From Larus michahellis (lineage: Eukaryota; Chordata; Aves; Charadriiformes; Laridae), in contig NC_133907.1 in assembly GCF_964199755.1 (NCBI RefSeq), forward strand, positions 4,903,001-4,967,000: DNA of 64,000 bases, in the 5' to 3' direction. The notes beneath the pieces were generated by a model. That model was not told the origin of the DNA. It saw only the letters and a program-made list of their open reading frames with translations, and searched no databases. Every line of letters starts with the position of its first letter. The stretch's first letter is position 1. This document shows, piece by piece, positions 12,363 to 22,800 of the stretch. Made by a program: the position numbers and the translations under genes.

Positions 12363-12579
12363 GGGAAACACGTCTTGGAAAGGAGACATGTGAAGCTCTC
12401 CCCCGGGGCCAGCCTGGCGCGGGGGAGGGAGAGGCTGGAAGGTCACCGATGGCACCTTGACGCCTCCTCTGAAACCTGGCAGCCTCCAGCCCTGCCCAGC
12501 AGCACAAGCATGGCTCTGCGCCCCCAAACAGCACGCACACCCTCTGGCCCATGCACATGCACCCACAGGGAGGGGGGGG

Positions 12580-13340
12580 AAGACACGCACACCCAGCACC
12601 CCCACGGCACTCGGCCTTGGGGGACGTGGGGGGGCACACGGGAGCGCTGGGCACGTTTGGAGGAGCAGGCACACGCCGGGTGCATGCGAGGGGAGGGCAG
12701 CACGCACAGCCCCAGGGGGGGCACGCACCACTGAGGGCATGCACGAACCCTGGAACGCAGGTAGGGAGCTGGGGGAGGCACGCAGGCCACGGGGGGTGTC
12801 GGGGGGGCACACAGGAGACATGGCGGGCATCCAGCACCCCAGAGGGGGGACAAAGGGGACATGCAGGACGCCGGGTGGGGGAACACACATGCAGGTGACA
12901 GGGTGGGTATGCAGGACACCTGGGGGGGACACGCAGGAGACCTGGGGGGCATGCAGGCCCCGGGGAGGGACGGGGATGGACACACAGAATACAAAGGAGG
13001 CATGCAGGGCCCGGGGTGGGGAAACACACGCAGGAGACACGGGGGGCATACAGAGGCCCGTAGGGTGGACAAGGGGGGCATGCAGGAGCCGGGGAGGGGG
13101 ACACACAGGGGAAACACGAGGGGCATCCAGCGATCTGGGGGTGGACATGCAGGACCCCGGGGAGGGGGGGACATAGGGGTCATCCAGGACCCCAGACAAC
13201 GGGGGGATGCCGGACCCCGGGGAGGACACACACGCAGGAGACATGCGGGGCCTGTAGGGCGCGGGGGGTGACACACGCAGAACTGGGGGGGGGGGGGGGG
13301 GGGTGTCACACAGGACCCGGGGGGAGGTCACACACCCGGG
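12580..13340. repeat. G-rich degenerate minisatellite upstream of GMEB2
   Basis: Loose units of about 45-65 bases recur: 'gcatgcagg', then 'ccccgggg', then 'gacacacgcaggagaca'. Clear copies start near 12948, 13000, 13078 and 13146. The + strand is strongly G-over-C and has many runs of three or more G, including 19 G at 13285-13303, so it could form G-quadruplexes. Long proline/cysteine-rich frames on the minus strand are produced by these repeats and are not genes. Confidence 0.85.
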
Positions 13341-13559
13341 ACCCCAGCCGCGGTCCCCCCGCGTCCAGAGCGCGCCGCGCCCCCGCCCGCGCGCAGGCGC
13401 AGCGCGCGCTCCCCGGCACCTATTTCACAGGCGGCTCGGGCCGCGGCGCCGCCGCCAAATAAGTCCCGGGAGCCGGGCCCGGCCCTGCGCCTGCGCGGGG
13501 GGCCGAGAGCCGCGCGCGGCGGAGCCCCGCTACCCCCCCCCCCCCTTCCCCCCCCCCCC

Positions 13560-13665
13560 CCCCAACCCCGGTCTCCCTTCCCTTCCCTCCCCGCACCCAC
13601 CGCCCGCCCAGCCGCAGCGCCCGCCGCCGGAGCCGGAGCGGGGCCGCGGGACCCCCGGCCCTGAG
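13560..13665 (+). other. GMEB2: GMEB2 candidate non-coding first exon
   Basis: The only strong donor in the island is ctgag|gtaag at 13665/13666. The exon would splice to the acceptor at 16662 in front of the first coding exon. The 5' limit is unknown and the start given is only a placeholder inside the island. No ATG is seen between 13560 and the donor. Confidence 0.55.
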
Positions 13666-13815
13666 GTAAGAGCTGGGCCTGGCCCGCCCCGGCCTAGCCC
13701 GCCTGCGGGGCCTCCGCACGCGCCGTCCGGCCGGCGGGTCCCTGCGGAGCGTCAGGACGTTACGGCAGCGGCAGGAGACGGCGGCAGCGCCCGGCCGCCC
13801 CCCCCCCCCCCGCCG

Positions 13816-13857
13816 CCTCCTCCTCCTCCTCCTCCTCCTCCTCCTCCTCCTCCTCCC
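13816..13857. repeat. (CCT)n microsatellite in GMEB2 first intron
   Basis: About 14 nearly perfect CCT units directly downstream of the first-exon donor. They give poly-Pro/Ser/Leu frames on + and poly-Arg/Gly/Glu frames on minus, which are artefacts. Confidence 0.95.
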
Positions 13858-14044
13858 CCTCCCTCCCTCACGCGCTGCCAGCGTGAGCGCGCCCACGCGC
13901 CCCCCCCTTCCCTTCCCCCCCCACGCCGGCCTCGCGCCCGGCGCCGCCGGCGGGAGCGCGCGCGCCGCCGCCGGGGGGGGGGGGGGGGGGGAGAGGGAGG
14001 AGGAGGGAACCCCCCGCGCGGCGCCACGCGGAGCACCGAGAGCT

Positions 14045-14460
14045 GCCCCCCCGCCCCCCCCGCCCCGTGCACCCCCCTCCGTGCCACCCTCCTCCCGCGC
14101 ATCCCCCCGCTGCACTCCGTTTCGCCCCCCATTCCACCCTGTGCACCCTCTCGCCCACCCCTGCGCCTTCCGTACCCCCCCACCCTGTGCAACGCCCCCC
14201 TGCTCTGCCCACCCCCCCGCACCCCTGATGAAGCCCCCCCCCACCCCCACGAGCACACTCTCCTGCAGCCCCCCCCCCGCATGCATCCCCCTCAGCACCC
14301 CTCTGTGTGCAACCCCCTCGCTCGCTGCACCCAGTGCACCCCCCACATGCAACCCGGTGCGCCCCCACACCCAGTGCAACCCCCCCCAAGCAGCCCTGTC
14401 GTCCCCCCCTCCCCACGCTGCAGCACCCCAGCTCTGTGCCCTCCACCCCAAAAATCCCTC
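14045..14460. repeat. C-rich degenerate minisatellite downstream of GMEB2 exon 1
   Basis: Short loose units of the form 'tgcaccccc' and 'tgcaacccccc' recur across about 400 bases. The + strand is strongly C-over-G, the opposite skew to the array at 12580-13340. The long + strand frame reading Pro/His/Cys through it is an artefact. Confidence 0.8.
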
Positions 14461-14912
14461 CTTCCTCTCCCAGTGGCGCAATGCTATTTTTTTTTTTTCT
14501 TTTTCCCTTTTTTTCCCCTTCCTCACCCCAGATCTTTCCTGCAGCCGCCAAAGTTTGCTCAGTGCCACCCAAGAGACCTGCAGGGGTGCACTGGGCCCTG
14601 GGTAGAGCCGGGGGAGCTCCCTGCCAGCCCCCGGCCCCCCAGCTGCACCCCACTGCTGCTGATTTCTTGTGTTTTCAGCCCAGTTTTTCCCTGTCCCACG
14701 CTGGTTCCTGCCCGCGGGAAGCCCAACAACACGCGCCTGGGGAGCTCCAGCCTCCCCGTGCTGCCCCTGCAGCTGCCCCTCCATCCAAGCTGGGCGGGAT
14801 GTCGGGAGCATCCCGAAACCGGGCACTAGGGCAGAGCCCGTCATGGGCAACGCTAAGGCTGCGAGAGGGGTTTTACCCCAAAACGGCAGGCAGGAGTAGG
14901 GATAGAGCAGCA

Positions 14913-14932
14913 AAAAAAAAAAAAAAAAAAAA
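14913..14932 (+). repeat. Poly(A) tract, 20 bases
   Basis: Uninterrupted A run in GMEB2 intron 1. There is no recognisable retrocopy in front of it. Confidence 0.9.
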
Positions 14933-16662
14933 TGCAGCCAAGCATCTGCACTGTGTTTTGCATCTTTGGTCACCAGCGTGCGGCACCCAGCTTTTATCTC
15001 GATAAAGGCAGCGGGTGCCGCAGGGAGCTGCCGTCCCGGTGGAGGAGCGATGGGGACGGGGCTGTGGCTGGTGTGCTGCAGCCCTGCCTGGTTCTGCAAG
15101 CGCTAAAACGCTGGTTTCTAGCAAACCCTCCTGTTATTCTCACCTTGCCCTCGGTCCGTCCTGCTGCAAAAACTGTTGCGTTGGTGACTTCACGCTGGGC
15201 TGTGTCGGAGGGACCCGGCCACCTTCAGCCACATGGCACGGATGAACCCCGTGGATTGTCTCGCATGGGTCAGGCAGGTGTTTCTGCAGGGCGTGAATGG
15301 TGTTGCAGAGCCAGGTCAGACACACCGGGTCAGTGCACGGCTCCAGGGGTGGCTAATGGTGGCCGAGCGGCTCCTCCGCCGTGCTCCGAGGACTCCAGAG
15401 GAGCCGGAGGTTGACAAGGGCAGCGCTCGCACAACTACACCCTTGCGCCTCTGTGCAGACTGCACCATGCTATAGGTGCTGTAGGAGATGCTTTGTAGTC
15501 ACCTGCTTCTCAACTCCCGGGCGTTCGTGTGCGGGCGAGTGCCGCTCGGGCGTTAGGGGGGAACGCAGACCTGGCTCCCTCGTGGCACAGGGCTGAAGAT
15601 CTTAGCAGAAGCCGATTTGCAAACAGCTTTTTGGCTCTAAATAGTATATGTTAGCTTTATCGCGCTGTCCTTGTAACATTAATGATAACAGGGGTGTTTG
15701 GAAGATGTTTATCCACGTGTGTATACGCATGGGTTGGTAAAGGATATTTATTTCCCTTTCTGACCTCTCTTCTCCTATTGCTTGAATGGCTTAAAACTAC
15801 TTTTAATTCTACAGTTACCTAAAATCCCCGGGAAAGCTGGCGGGAGAGGTGGGCGGTGTGTCCCTGGGGGACCGGGGCTTTTCCCCGTGGGTGACGCTGT
15901 GCTCTGAGCACGGAGGCTGGAGCAGCCGCGGATGTGGCGCAACCGGCAGCGTGTAAAGATGCCAGACTCCTTGTGCCTTCCGTGAACTGGGGTTGCGGGT
16001 TTTTTTTCTTCCAGGTTTCTTCTTGCCTGTGAAATACTGGCTTTGCAGGGGTGGGTGCTGAAGTCGGTTTTAAGTGCTGTCTTAAAACTATTGCTGATTT
16101 ATTAGAAATGCACGCTTTGAAACAGTTTTCAGATATCACTTTGTTTCTGCAGGCTTGAAGTGCTTTTTTAATTTGATTTTTTTGCGTGTGACTTTGGAGG
16201 AACGGGGAGAGTCCCCGTTTCTGCTGTGGAGGAGACGGTGACGACCTCCTCCAGCAGTGTGAAATTCTTCCGAGGTAGTTTGAAACACATTTGGAAACGC
16301 ACCTTCAAACTAAATATCTTCCTAGAGGTTTGGATGAATGCCAGGGCCGTTTTTTTGCTTCCCATCCCCTAGGACCATTCCACTCTGCCCCTCGCCGCCC
16401 GTGCCCCAGTCCCTCCTCACCTCTTGCCTCTCTCCGTGCCCATCATCCTCACCCAGCCTGTGGAGTGTGTGTGTTGCGTTACCAGCCTCCCCTCATCCCT
16501 CCTCCTGGGATGGAGCCATTGGGGATTTGCTAATCCCCTTCTTAGGAGCGCAGGTTCCCTGCAGTCCCCTCTCCCCTTGTTCCCACCGCACCGATGGTCT
16601 TTCCGTGACCAATTTTAGCAAGGAGACCTTTTGACATGGGGCTTCCCCTCGTTTCTCCGCAG

Positions 16663-16854
16663 GCAGCCGGTGACCGAGGGCCCTCCTGCCTGGCTGCCCA
16701 TCGTTGCCCGCCCCCGCCTGGTGATGGCCACTCCGGACGTCAGCGTGCACATGGAGGAGGTGGTGGTGGTGACGACGCCCGACGGCACGGTGGATGGAGG
16801 CGGCGTGGAGGAGGTGAAAACGGTGCTGGTCACCACCAACCTGTCCCAGCACGG
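16663..16854 (+). CDS. GMEB2: GMEB2 coding exon 1 (61-nt leader plus start)
   Basis: The acceptor is tttctccgcag at 16662 and the donor is gtaaga at 16855. The first 61 bases are 5' UTR without ATG; the start codon is at 16724. The exon encodes MATPDVSVHMEEVVVVTTPD and onward, 43 codons plus two bases of a Gly codon. Confidence 0.95.
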
Positions 16855-19800
16855 GTAAGAGATGGAGTTGATGCACACCGAGGTGACGTGCTGGAAACCT
16901 CCCACTCATGGTCATAGTCATCTGGGATGGGCATTATTTTGTCACCTACTACTTACTTCTGCACCACTTCTCACAGTGGGGACCTCAGCGATGCCCGGGC
17001 AGTCTCCAGTTCCTCGTTAGGTCCTCGCTGACACCCCTGGGACCATACCCAGGGCCGTGGGCTCGGCAGCTCCGAGCTTACAGGGCAGAGCAGGCTCCAC
17101 TTTTCCTGTTGAAGCTGAGTTACCGCTGGTGGTTTTAAGCTGGTGTTACCCAGAATAAAAAGCAATGCAACAGTTTGTTTTGGATGGATGGGGGGAAGTG
17201 TCTTTTAAAAAAACCAAAACCAACAAAAACCCTAAAACCAAACCAAAACATCTTTTCTGAGTGGATGTGGATGTTGGAGTGGACGCAAATCCGGTTGGAA
17301 CAGGACACCAGTAGCTAAATCAATGTTTTTCTGCTATTTATTTAATGATGGCTTTGCTAAGCTGCGGGCCTGCCTGAGATGAGGGGCAGGGCTCCCCTTC
17401 TCAAGGCGGGTTTGGGGCCATGTTTCTTTTCAGGAACCTCCGCTGCCAGCAATAGCGGTGAGAGAGGTGGCCTTGGATGGAGAGGCAAAAAAACAGAGTG
17501 AATGCGTCTGATTTTTTTAAAGTCCTGCTGCTTTGCCCAATTTCTGCCTTTCTTGTTGGCATTTCAGATTCGGGGCTGTTGCTCGTTCAGGTCTGGCCTG
17601 TTCAGGTGCACGTTGGTCAAGTCTTTGTTTCCATGGCCAAGGGGCTTGGCTGGTACCTTGGAGGCCCATGTGGCGATGGACTCTCTGCTTTATTTCTCTA
17701 CAGTCTTTCCTGGGATGGTGCCCAGAGACACTCTAGTGCTTTGCTCTTTCGGTGGACAGAAAATCCAAGTTTACGCCTGAAGCTGGATCCAGGCAGGTTT
17801 GTCTGATCCAGAAGTCCCTGCACTTGAAAAGCGAGCGGCTGTTTATTGCTGTCCACAAAAAAGAGACATTCGTCTCCTTTTCTCAATATTCCCTGCTGTT
17901 CCTATGTCGGTTCCCTTTGGCTCGGGGCAGGGCAGCAGGGCACAGCGTGGGCACCATTCCCCCTGTTGTGCTGTAACTCGTATAAAGCTCATTAACAGAT
18001 GAAATTCCGGTAGGGAGCAGGCAGGGGCAGGCAGGGGCGAGAGCTGTCAGCGCTGGGGCAGGCAGTGGAGACACCACGGGCAGGAGCTGCCCCACTCCTC
18101 CTCTGCACCCCGGGTCTGCAAGTGCTCCCGAGAGCCTTTTCCATTCCCAAAAGAGAGGGTGATGGTGGGGACGAAAGGCTCCGCTCCTCTTAATTCTTGC
18201 CTTCTGGCCCGCACTGACTTCCTTAGATCCCTTGGTAGGGAAGCAGCCAGATGTGAAACTTGGGATGTGGCTTCTCTTGGATGCAGAACAGTTTCTGGTT
18301 TTAATGTGGCTCTGAGCATTTGTAGACCCACGTGCAGCAACGCAGCGCCATGCAGGAACACGGATCGTGGCAGAGGCTGGCTCAATCGGTTTGGTCTTCT
18401 TTCGTTCTTATTTTCCCCTCCTATTTTTCTTTGGAAACCTTTTCTCATCCTCCCGGTGTCCCCTGGATGGTCAGGAGGAGGGCAGCTCTGCCCAGCAGAA
18501 AGAGGATGATTTTTATTTAGTCGCAGCTATGAGCAGAGCATATCTTAGCAGGCATTAAGAGATTCCCTGAGGGTTTTCCATGCAAGCTCCTCGCTCCCAC
18601 GTGCTCAGGGACAGCAGTGGGTCAATGGGAAGGACGTGAATCTTGGGCTTGTGGACTGGGACTCCCCTTGCCAAGCAGGGCAGTGGGGCTGGTGGTGGGT
18701 GGCAGCACGAGCCACCCACGGTCTCTCCGTCGCCTTGGATGGTTGCCTCTGCTGGGCTCCGCTCCTCCCGGGGAGACGCCGGAGCGGTGCTGGCTCCCTC
18801 TCCCTCTGTTTTCCCTTTGCAGCCCCAGCTGGCGTAAGGAAAGCGGCTGCAAGCACGGGCTGGGATTCCTCGGCTTTGGCTCAGTCACTGCTGCGCAGGA
18901 AGCCGGCTTTGAACTTGTCTTATGTGACACTTAAAAATCGTGAGGCTGGGGTCACGGCCAGACTCGGCTTGGGGGTTGGCGCCTTTTTCTAGTGCTCCTT
19001 TGGTTATGGTTTTGCTATTTCAAAAAAAAAAAAAAAAAAATGACCAGTGGTTAAGAGTTCATTAGTTCCCGTGTTTTTAAGATTGACTGGAAAAGGCAGA
19101 GGGCAATGCGAAAATAGTAATAACCAGCAAGAAACTTTCCTTTTTCTTCTGCATTTGGAAGGGATCTGTACTTGATGCTCTGAGGTGCTTGTATTTCTGA
19201 TCAGCATCCCCACCGCAGGTTTCTGGTGAAGACTTTTTTTCTCTCTGAAGTTTCCAGGCAAGGCAGGAGCGGAGGAGTAAGGAGCCGCAAGCCCGCTGCT
19301 TTATCAGCAGGCACTTTCTTCTCTCCCTCCCGTATGGTTTATGGATCCTCCCAGGGAGAAGATGAGAGTCATCCTTCCCCTGGCTTCGTCATGGCAACCG
19401 GCGAAGGCAGGACCGGCTTGGTGGGATGCACCGCTGGGGCTTGGAAGGTGTTTGAGTTTTCTCCTGCATCTGCCTCAGTCTGTTCCTCTGGAATGGGATG
19501 GGGGAAGCAGCGTGGAGAAACTCACCTTTTCTTGTGGTTTTCTTCCCCCCACTCCCAGTTACATGTCCATGGCAGACACAGACTTGTTGCTTGAGTTTTT
19601 CATACAAGCTGTTCAAGTTGGTTTGTTTGTTTTTCTCTGGAGGATGGAGTTTAAGGTGTGGGCTGGCTTATTTCTCCCAATCCAGTAGTGCCTTTCAGTC
19701 ATTTTTTGGAGCAGTGCGAATGTGATGGAGTCCTGGGGGAAGCTCTGTTTCAGGTGCTCACTTTCTGCTGGGGTGTTTCTTTTTGACAAGTCAGTGGAGA

Positions 19801-22800
19801 GTTTTGGGCTGGTGGCGGGCGGAGGCAGATCAGAGTCAGGGCTGTGGAGTGCTGGGCTTTGCACGTCGGGACGTGGCTGCTGTCTTGCATCCCTGTTGTC
19901 CTGCTGAAGTAGTATTGCTGGCTTTTCTCCAAATGCATCTGGAGAAATGCAGGAACCAAGGAGCACGCTGATGAAGAAAAAACAGGTTACAATTCTTCCA
20001 TTTTTCTCATGTTGAACTGCCATTTCTGTAATAGTTACCTGTATGCAAATGCGTTAGCTCCGAGTTTACCTTTTCGAGTCCTTTTGCGTTGTCCATCACC
20101 TTTCCCTCCCAGGGGTCTGGGCTGTTGGTCGCTGTGAGCTGCAGCGGCAGTGTGGCATCCTGTGGTGCCTTTCTTCCACAACTGGGGCTGCCTTCAGCTC
20201 TCGCTTCTCGGAAGCCGCATCTCCCGAGTTACTCACCCGGTGAGGCTGAGATGCCGCCCACGCAGGTTCCCTTATCTCGGGGTTGCTCCCCACCAGGTAC
20301 CTGCCCTGCGGCTGGCAAGGGGAGGGATGCTTTGAAGCTGCAGTTCCACCCTGGAGCAATCTGTTAAGAGGCCAGCATGGAAAAACCAGTTGCTCTTGAA
20401 TTTGCTTGTCCTTGTGGCACTGCGGGTGGGAAATGCGGTTGCCAGTGAGTCACTAGGACCATTCTTATAATTCACCCGTGGTACCAAACTGGGGTAGATT
20501 TCAAGTTTATTTTCTCCTTGCAGTCTTCCTTAGGAAATTTATATGTTGAAGTATGTGAAAAGTCAACTGGTTTTCCCCCCCGCTGGACACGCTTGCTTGT
20601 AATTTGACATCTTCAATATCAAAACCAAATGCACATCTTAAAGCCCATTAGGAATGGTCCGTGCTGAGACCTGGCTGGGATGCACAGGCTGGATCCATAA
20701 GGGTACCAGCACGGGCTTCCTCCCTTGCTGGGAGCCGAGGCGGCGAGGAGTGTGTCCCCTAAATGCCTTTCCCATCTGAGTGTGCACTGAAGCTCGTTAG
20801 AGGGGCCTGGGGCTCTGTACGCTGCAGTGAGAGCTGGAGTGGGTGAACAGTGGGGGTGCGGATGCTGTGCAGGACCAGTTGTGTGTCTCCATCGGCAAAG
20901 CACCAAGAGAAGCCCGAAATCTCTGGGTTTGGAGGATGAAAGCAGTCGGATATCCAGCTATTAGTTAATATTATGGGTATATTGAGTTGTAAAAGGCTTA
21001 GAGATTTCATTGTGAGAGTCTATAGCTCACGTTACATTATCTCTGGTGATGGATCTGCTGTTAGGGTTTGTCAAACTCCTTTATAGCATGTTTGTGGCTC
21101 TTTGAGGTCCTGTTCCTGGGAGCATCCCGCGTACCGGGGGATTCAGCTAGTCCATTGCCCAGACAGCAGCAGCATGTTTCACACATGTTTTTCCTGGGGA
21201 AATCTTCTCAGGCAAAGCTGCCAGAAGCTGGCAGTGACTTCTGAGCGAGGGGCTGTGCTGACAGCATCCCTCCTCGCCAGCTCCCCAGCATGGGCTGTGC
21301 CGGAGGCAGCTCCATGGGGATGGGATTAAAAGGGAGGCGAGGCAGAGCTGGCTGGGCTGCTGGCAGCGGGCTGGCATGCCTGCCTGCTGGAGGGGGCTCT
21401 TCATCTCCATACGGAAAAACAGAGCTGAGCCTCTCAAAAACAGAGCTGACTTTTTGCTCTTGTGGGAAAATGTAGTCCGAGTGACTTTGGAAGCAATATC
21501 TCCGTGGGGCATTGGGTGTGGGGGTGGCACATCCACGTGGCTTAACTCTGCCTCTCTGACTCTCTTACCAGTGGTGACATAAACGAAGATACGCTGGAGA
21601 CCGAAAATGCAGCTGCTGCAGCTGCTGCTGCCTTTACAGCCTCCACGCATCTGAAGGAAGCGGTCCTAGGTAGGTTCAGCCCGTGCAGTAGCCCCTCAGT
21701 TGAGCTGCGCCAGCTCCACCACCCCAATGTGGCACAACCCTGCACTGGTGCTGGCCGAGAAGGTCCAGCCATTGCTGTGCAGAGCTGCTGACTGTCCCCA
21801 ACATCCGGGGATGCTCTCCTGGGGGCCCCAGGGATGCTCTCCTCAGCATCCAGGGGAGCCCAGCAGCTGCGGGGTGACTGGAAGGGAGCTCTTGGCTGCT
21901 GGCTGGGCTGCTGCTGCCCTCTCCTGGTGCAGGATGAGACCCTGTGTCTGGCCGTCGCCAGCTCCTGCCCTTCCAGCTTGCAATGGGGGACGTCAGTTTT
22001 GCAGCAAATTCACCAGCTTTGGTTACAAGTAAAAGTGAATTTTGCAAGCAAAGACTGTAACCAGCTGGGCTGGAGTTGCCTTAAAAACATTTGTGCTCTA
22101 AAACCAAAGGTGAATGTGTAATTACCTGAACAACATCATTCCTTTAATTTTTATCATGAATGGAATTTTTTCAGCCCTGGCCATTGACTTCTCAGATTTC
22201 GTGCACTCAGCTGCAGCCAGATCAGTATAAATCTGCCTGTGCTGTTTTGCCTGAGAAATTTGGGTGGTTGGACGCTTTAGTAGCGAAGTGCAACTGAGTG
22301 GTAGCCAGAAACCTCAACGCACCACACTGTGCGTTGTATACATTTATGTTTTTAATCCTGAGCTTCAAAAGTGCTTTATCACTGGATGTGTGACTTGGGG
22401 TGGTGAACTGGGGGCCGCAACTCACGTTTCTTCTGGATCTTTCCCTTCCTCTGTTCCTTGTGAGAAGTGAAGATGGCTGAAGATGAGGACAGTTTGGAGG
22501 CAGAGATTGTCTACCCCATCACCTGTGGGGACAGCAAAGCCAATCTCATCTGGAGAAAGTTTGTGTGCCCCGGGATCAACGTGAAGTGTGTGCAGGTGAG
22601 AATAAAGGGCTGCGACGCTGGATTTGTGCCTTCCCATGCCCACATGCAGGCACACCTGACTTATCCTGGTTTTGATGGACTTTGATAAGCTGCTTTGCAT
22701 CAAAACCACATTGTGGTGGGAGAGGAGGAAATTTCTTGGTACCGTGGTACCCGATACTGGTCTTCTCTGCCAAGTTGAGCAGTCCTGGCTGGAGAGATGC

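Larger units (their letters stand above)
13340..14100 (+). promoter_or_regulatory. GMEB2: CpG island promoter of GMEB2
   Basis: Dense CpG with G/C blocks and NRF1-like alternating GC (for example gcgcgcaggcgcagcgcgcg near 13389). No TATA box was seen. It contains the candidate non-coding first exon ending at 13665. Homopolymers interrupt it: C13/C16 at 13533-13563, G19 at 13973-13991, and a CCT-repeat at 13816-13857. Assignment to GMEB2 is by position and orientation. Confidence 0.8.

Noticed and set aside
12321-13331. 336-codon Pro/Cys-rich open frame on the minus strand
   Set aside because: It lies exactly on the G-rich minisatellite, other frames are open there too, and there is no domain or splice structure. 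It reflects repeat composition, not a gene.
13303-14829. 508-codon + strand frame across the GMEB2 CpG island
   Set aside because: Low-complexity Pro/Arg/Ala produced by C tracts, the CCT repeat and the C-rich array. It crosses the clear exon 1 donor at 13665.
13420-15099. 559-codon minus-strand frame opposite GMEB2 exon 1
   Set aside because: Gly/Arg/Glu low complexity from the complement of the same repeats. No recognisable protein; a lack of A/T-rich stop codons explains its length.
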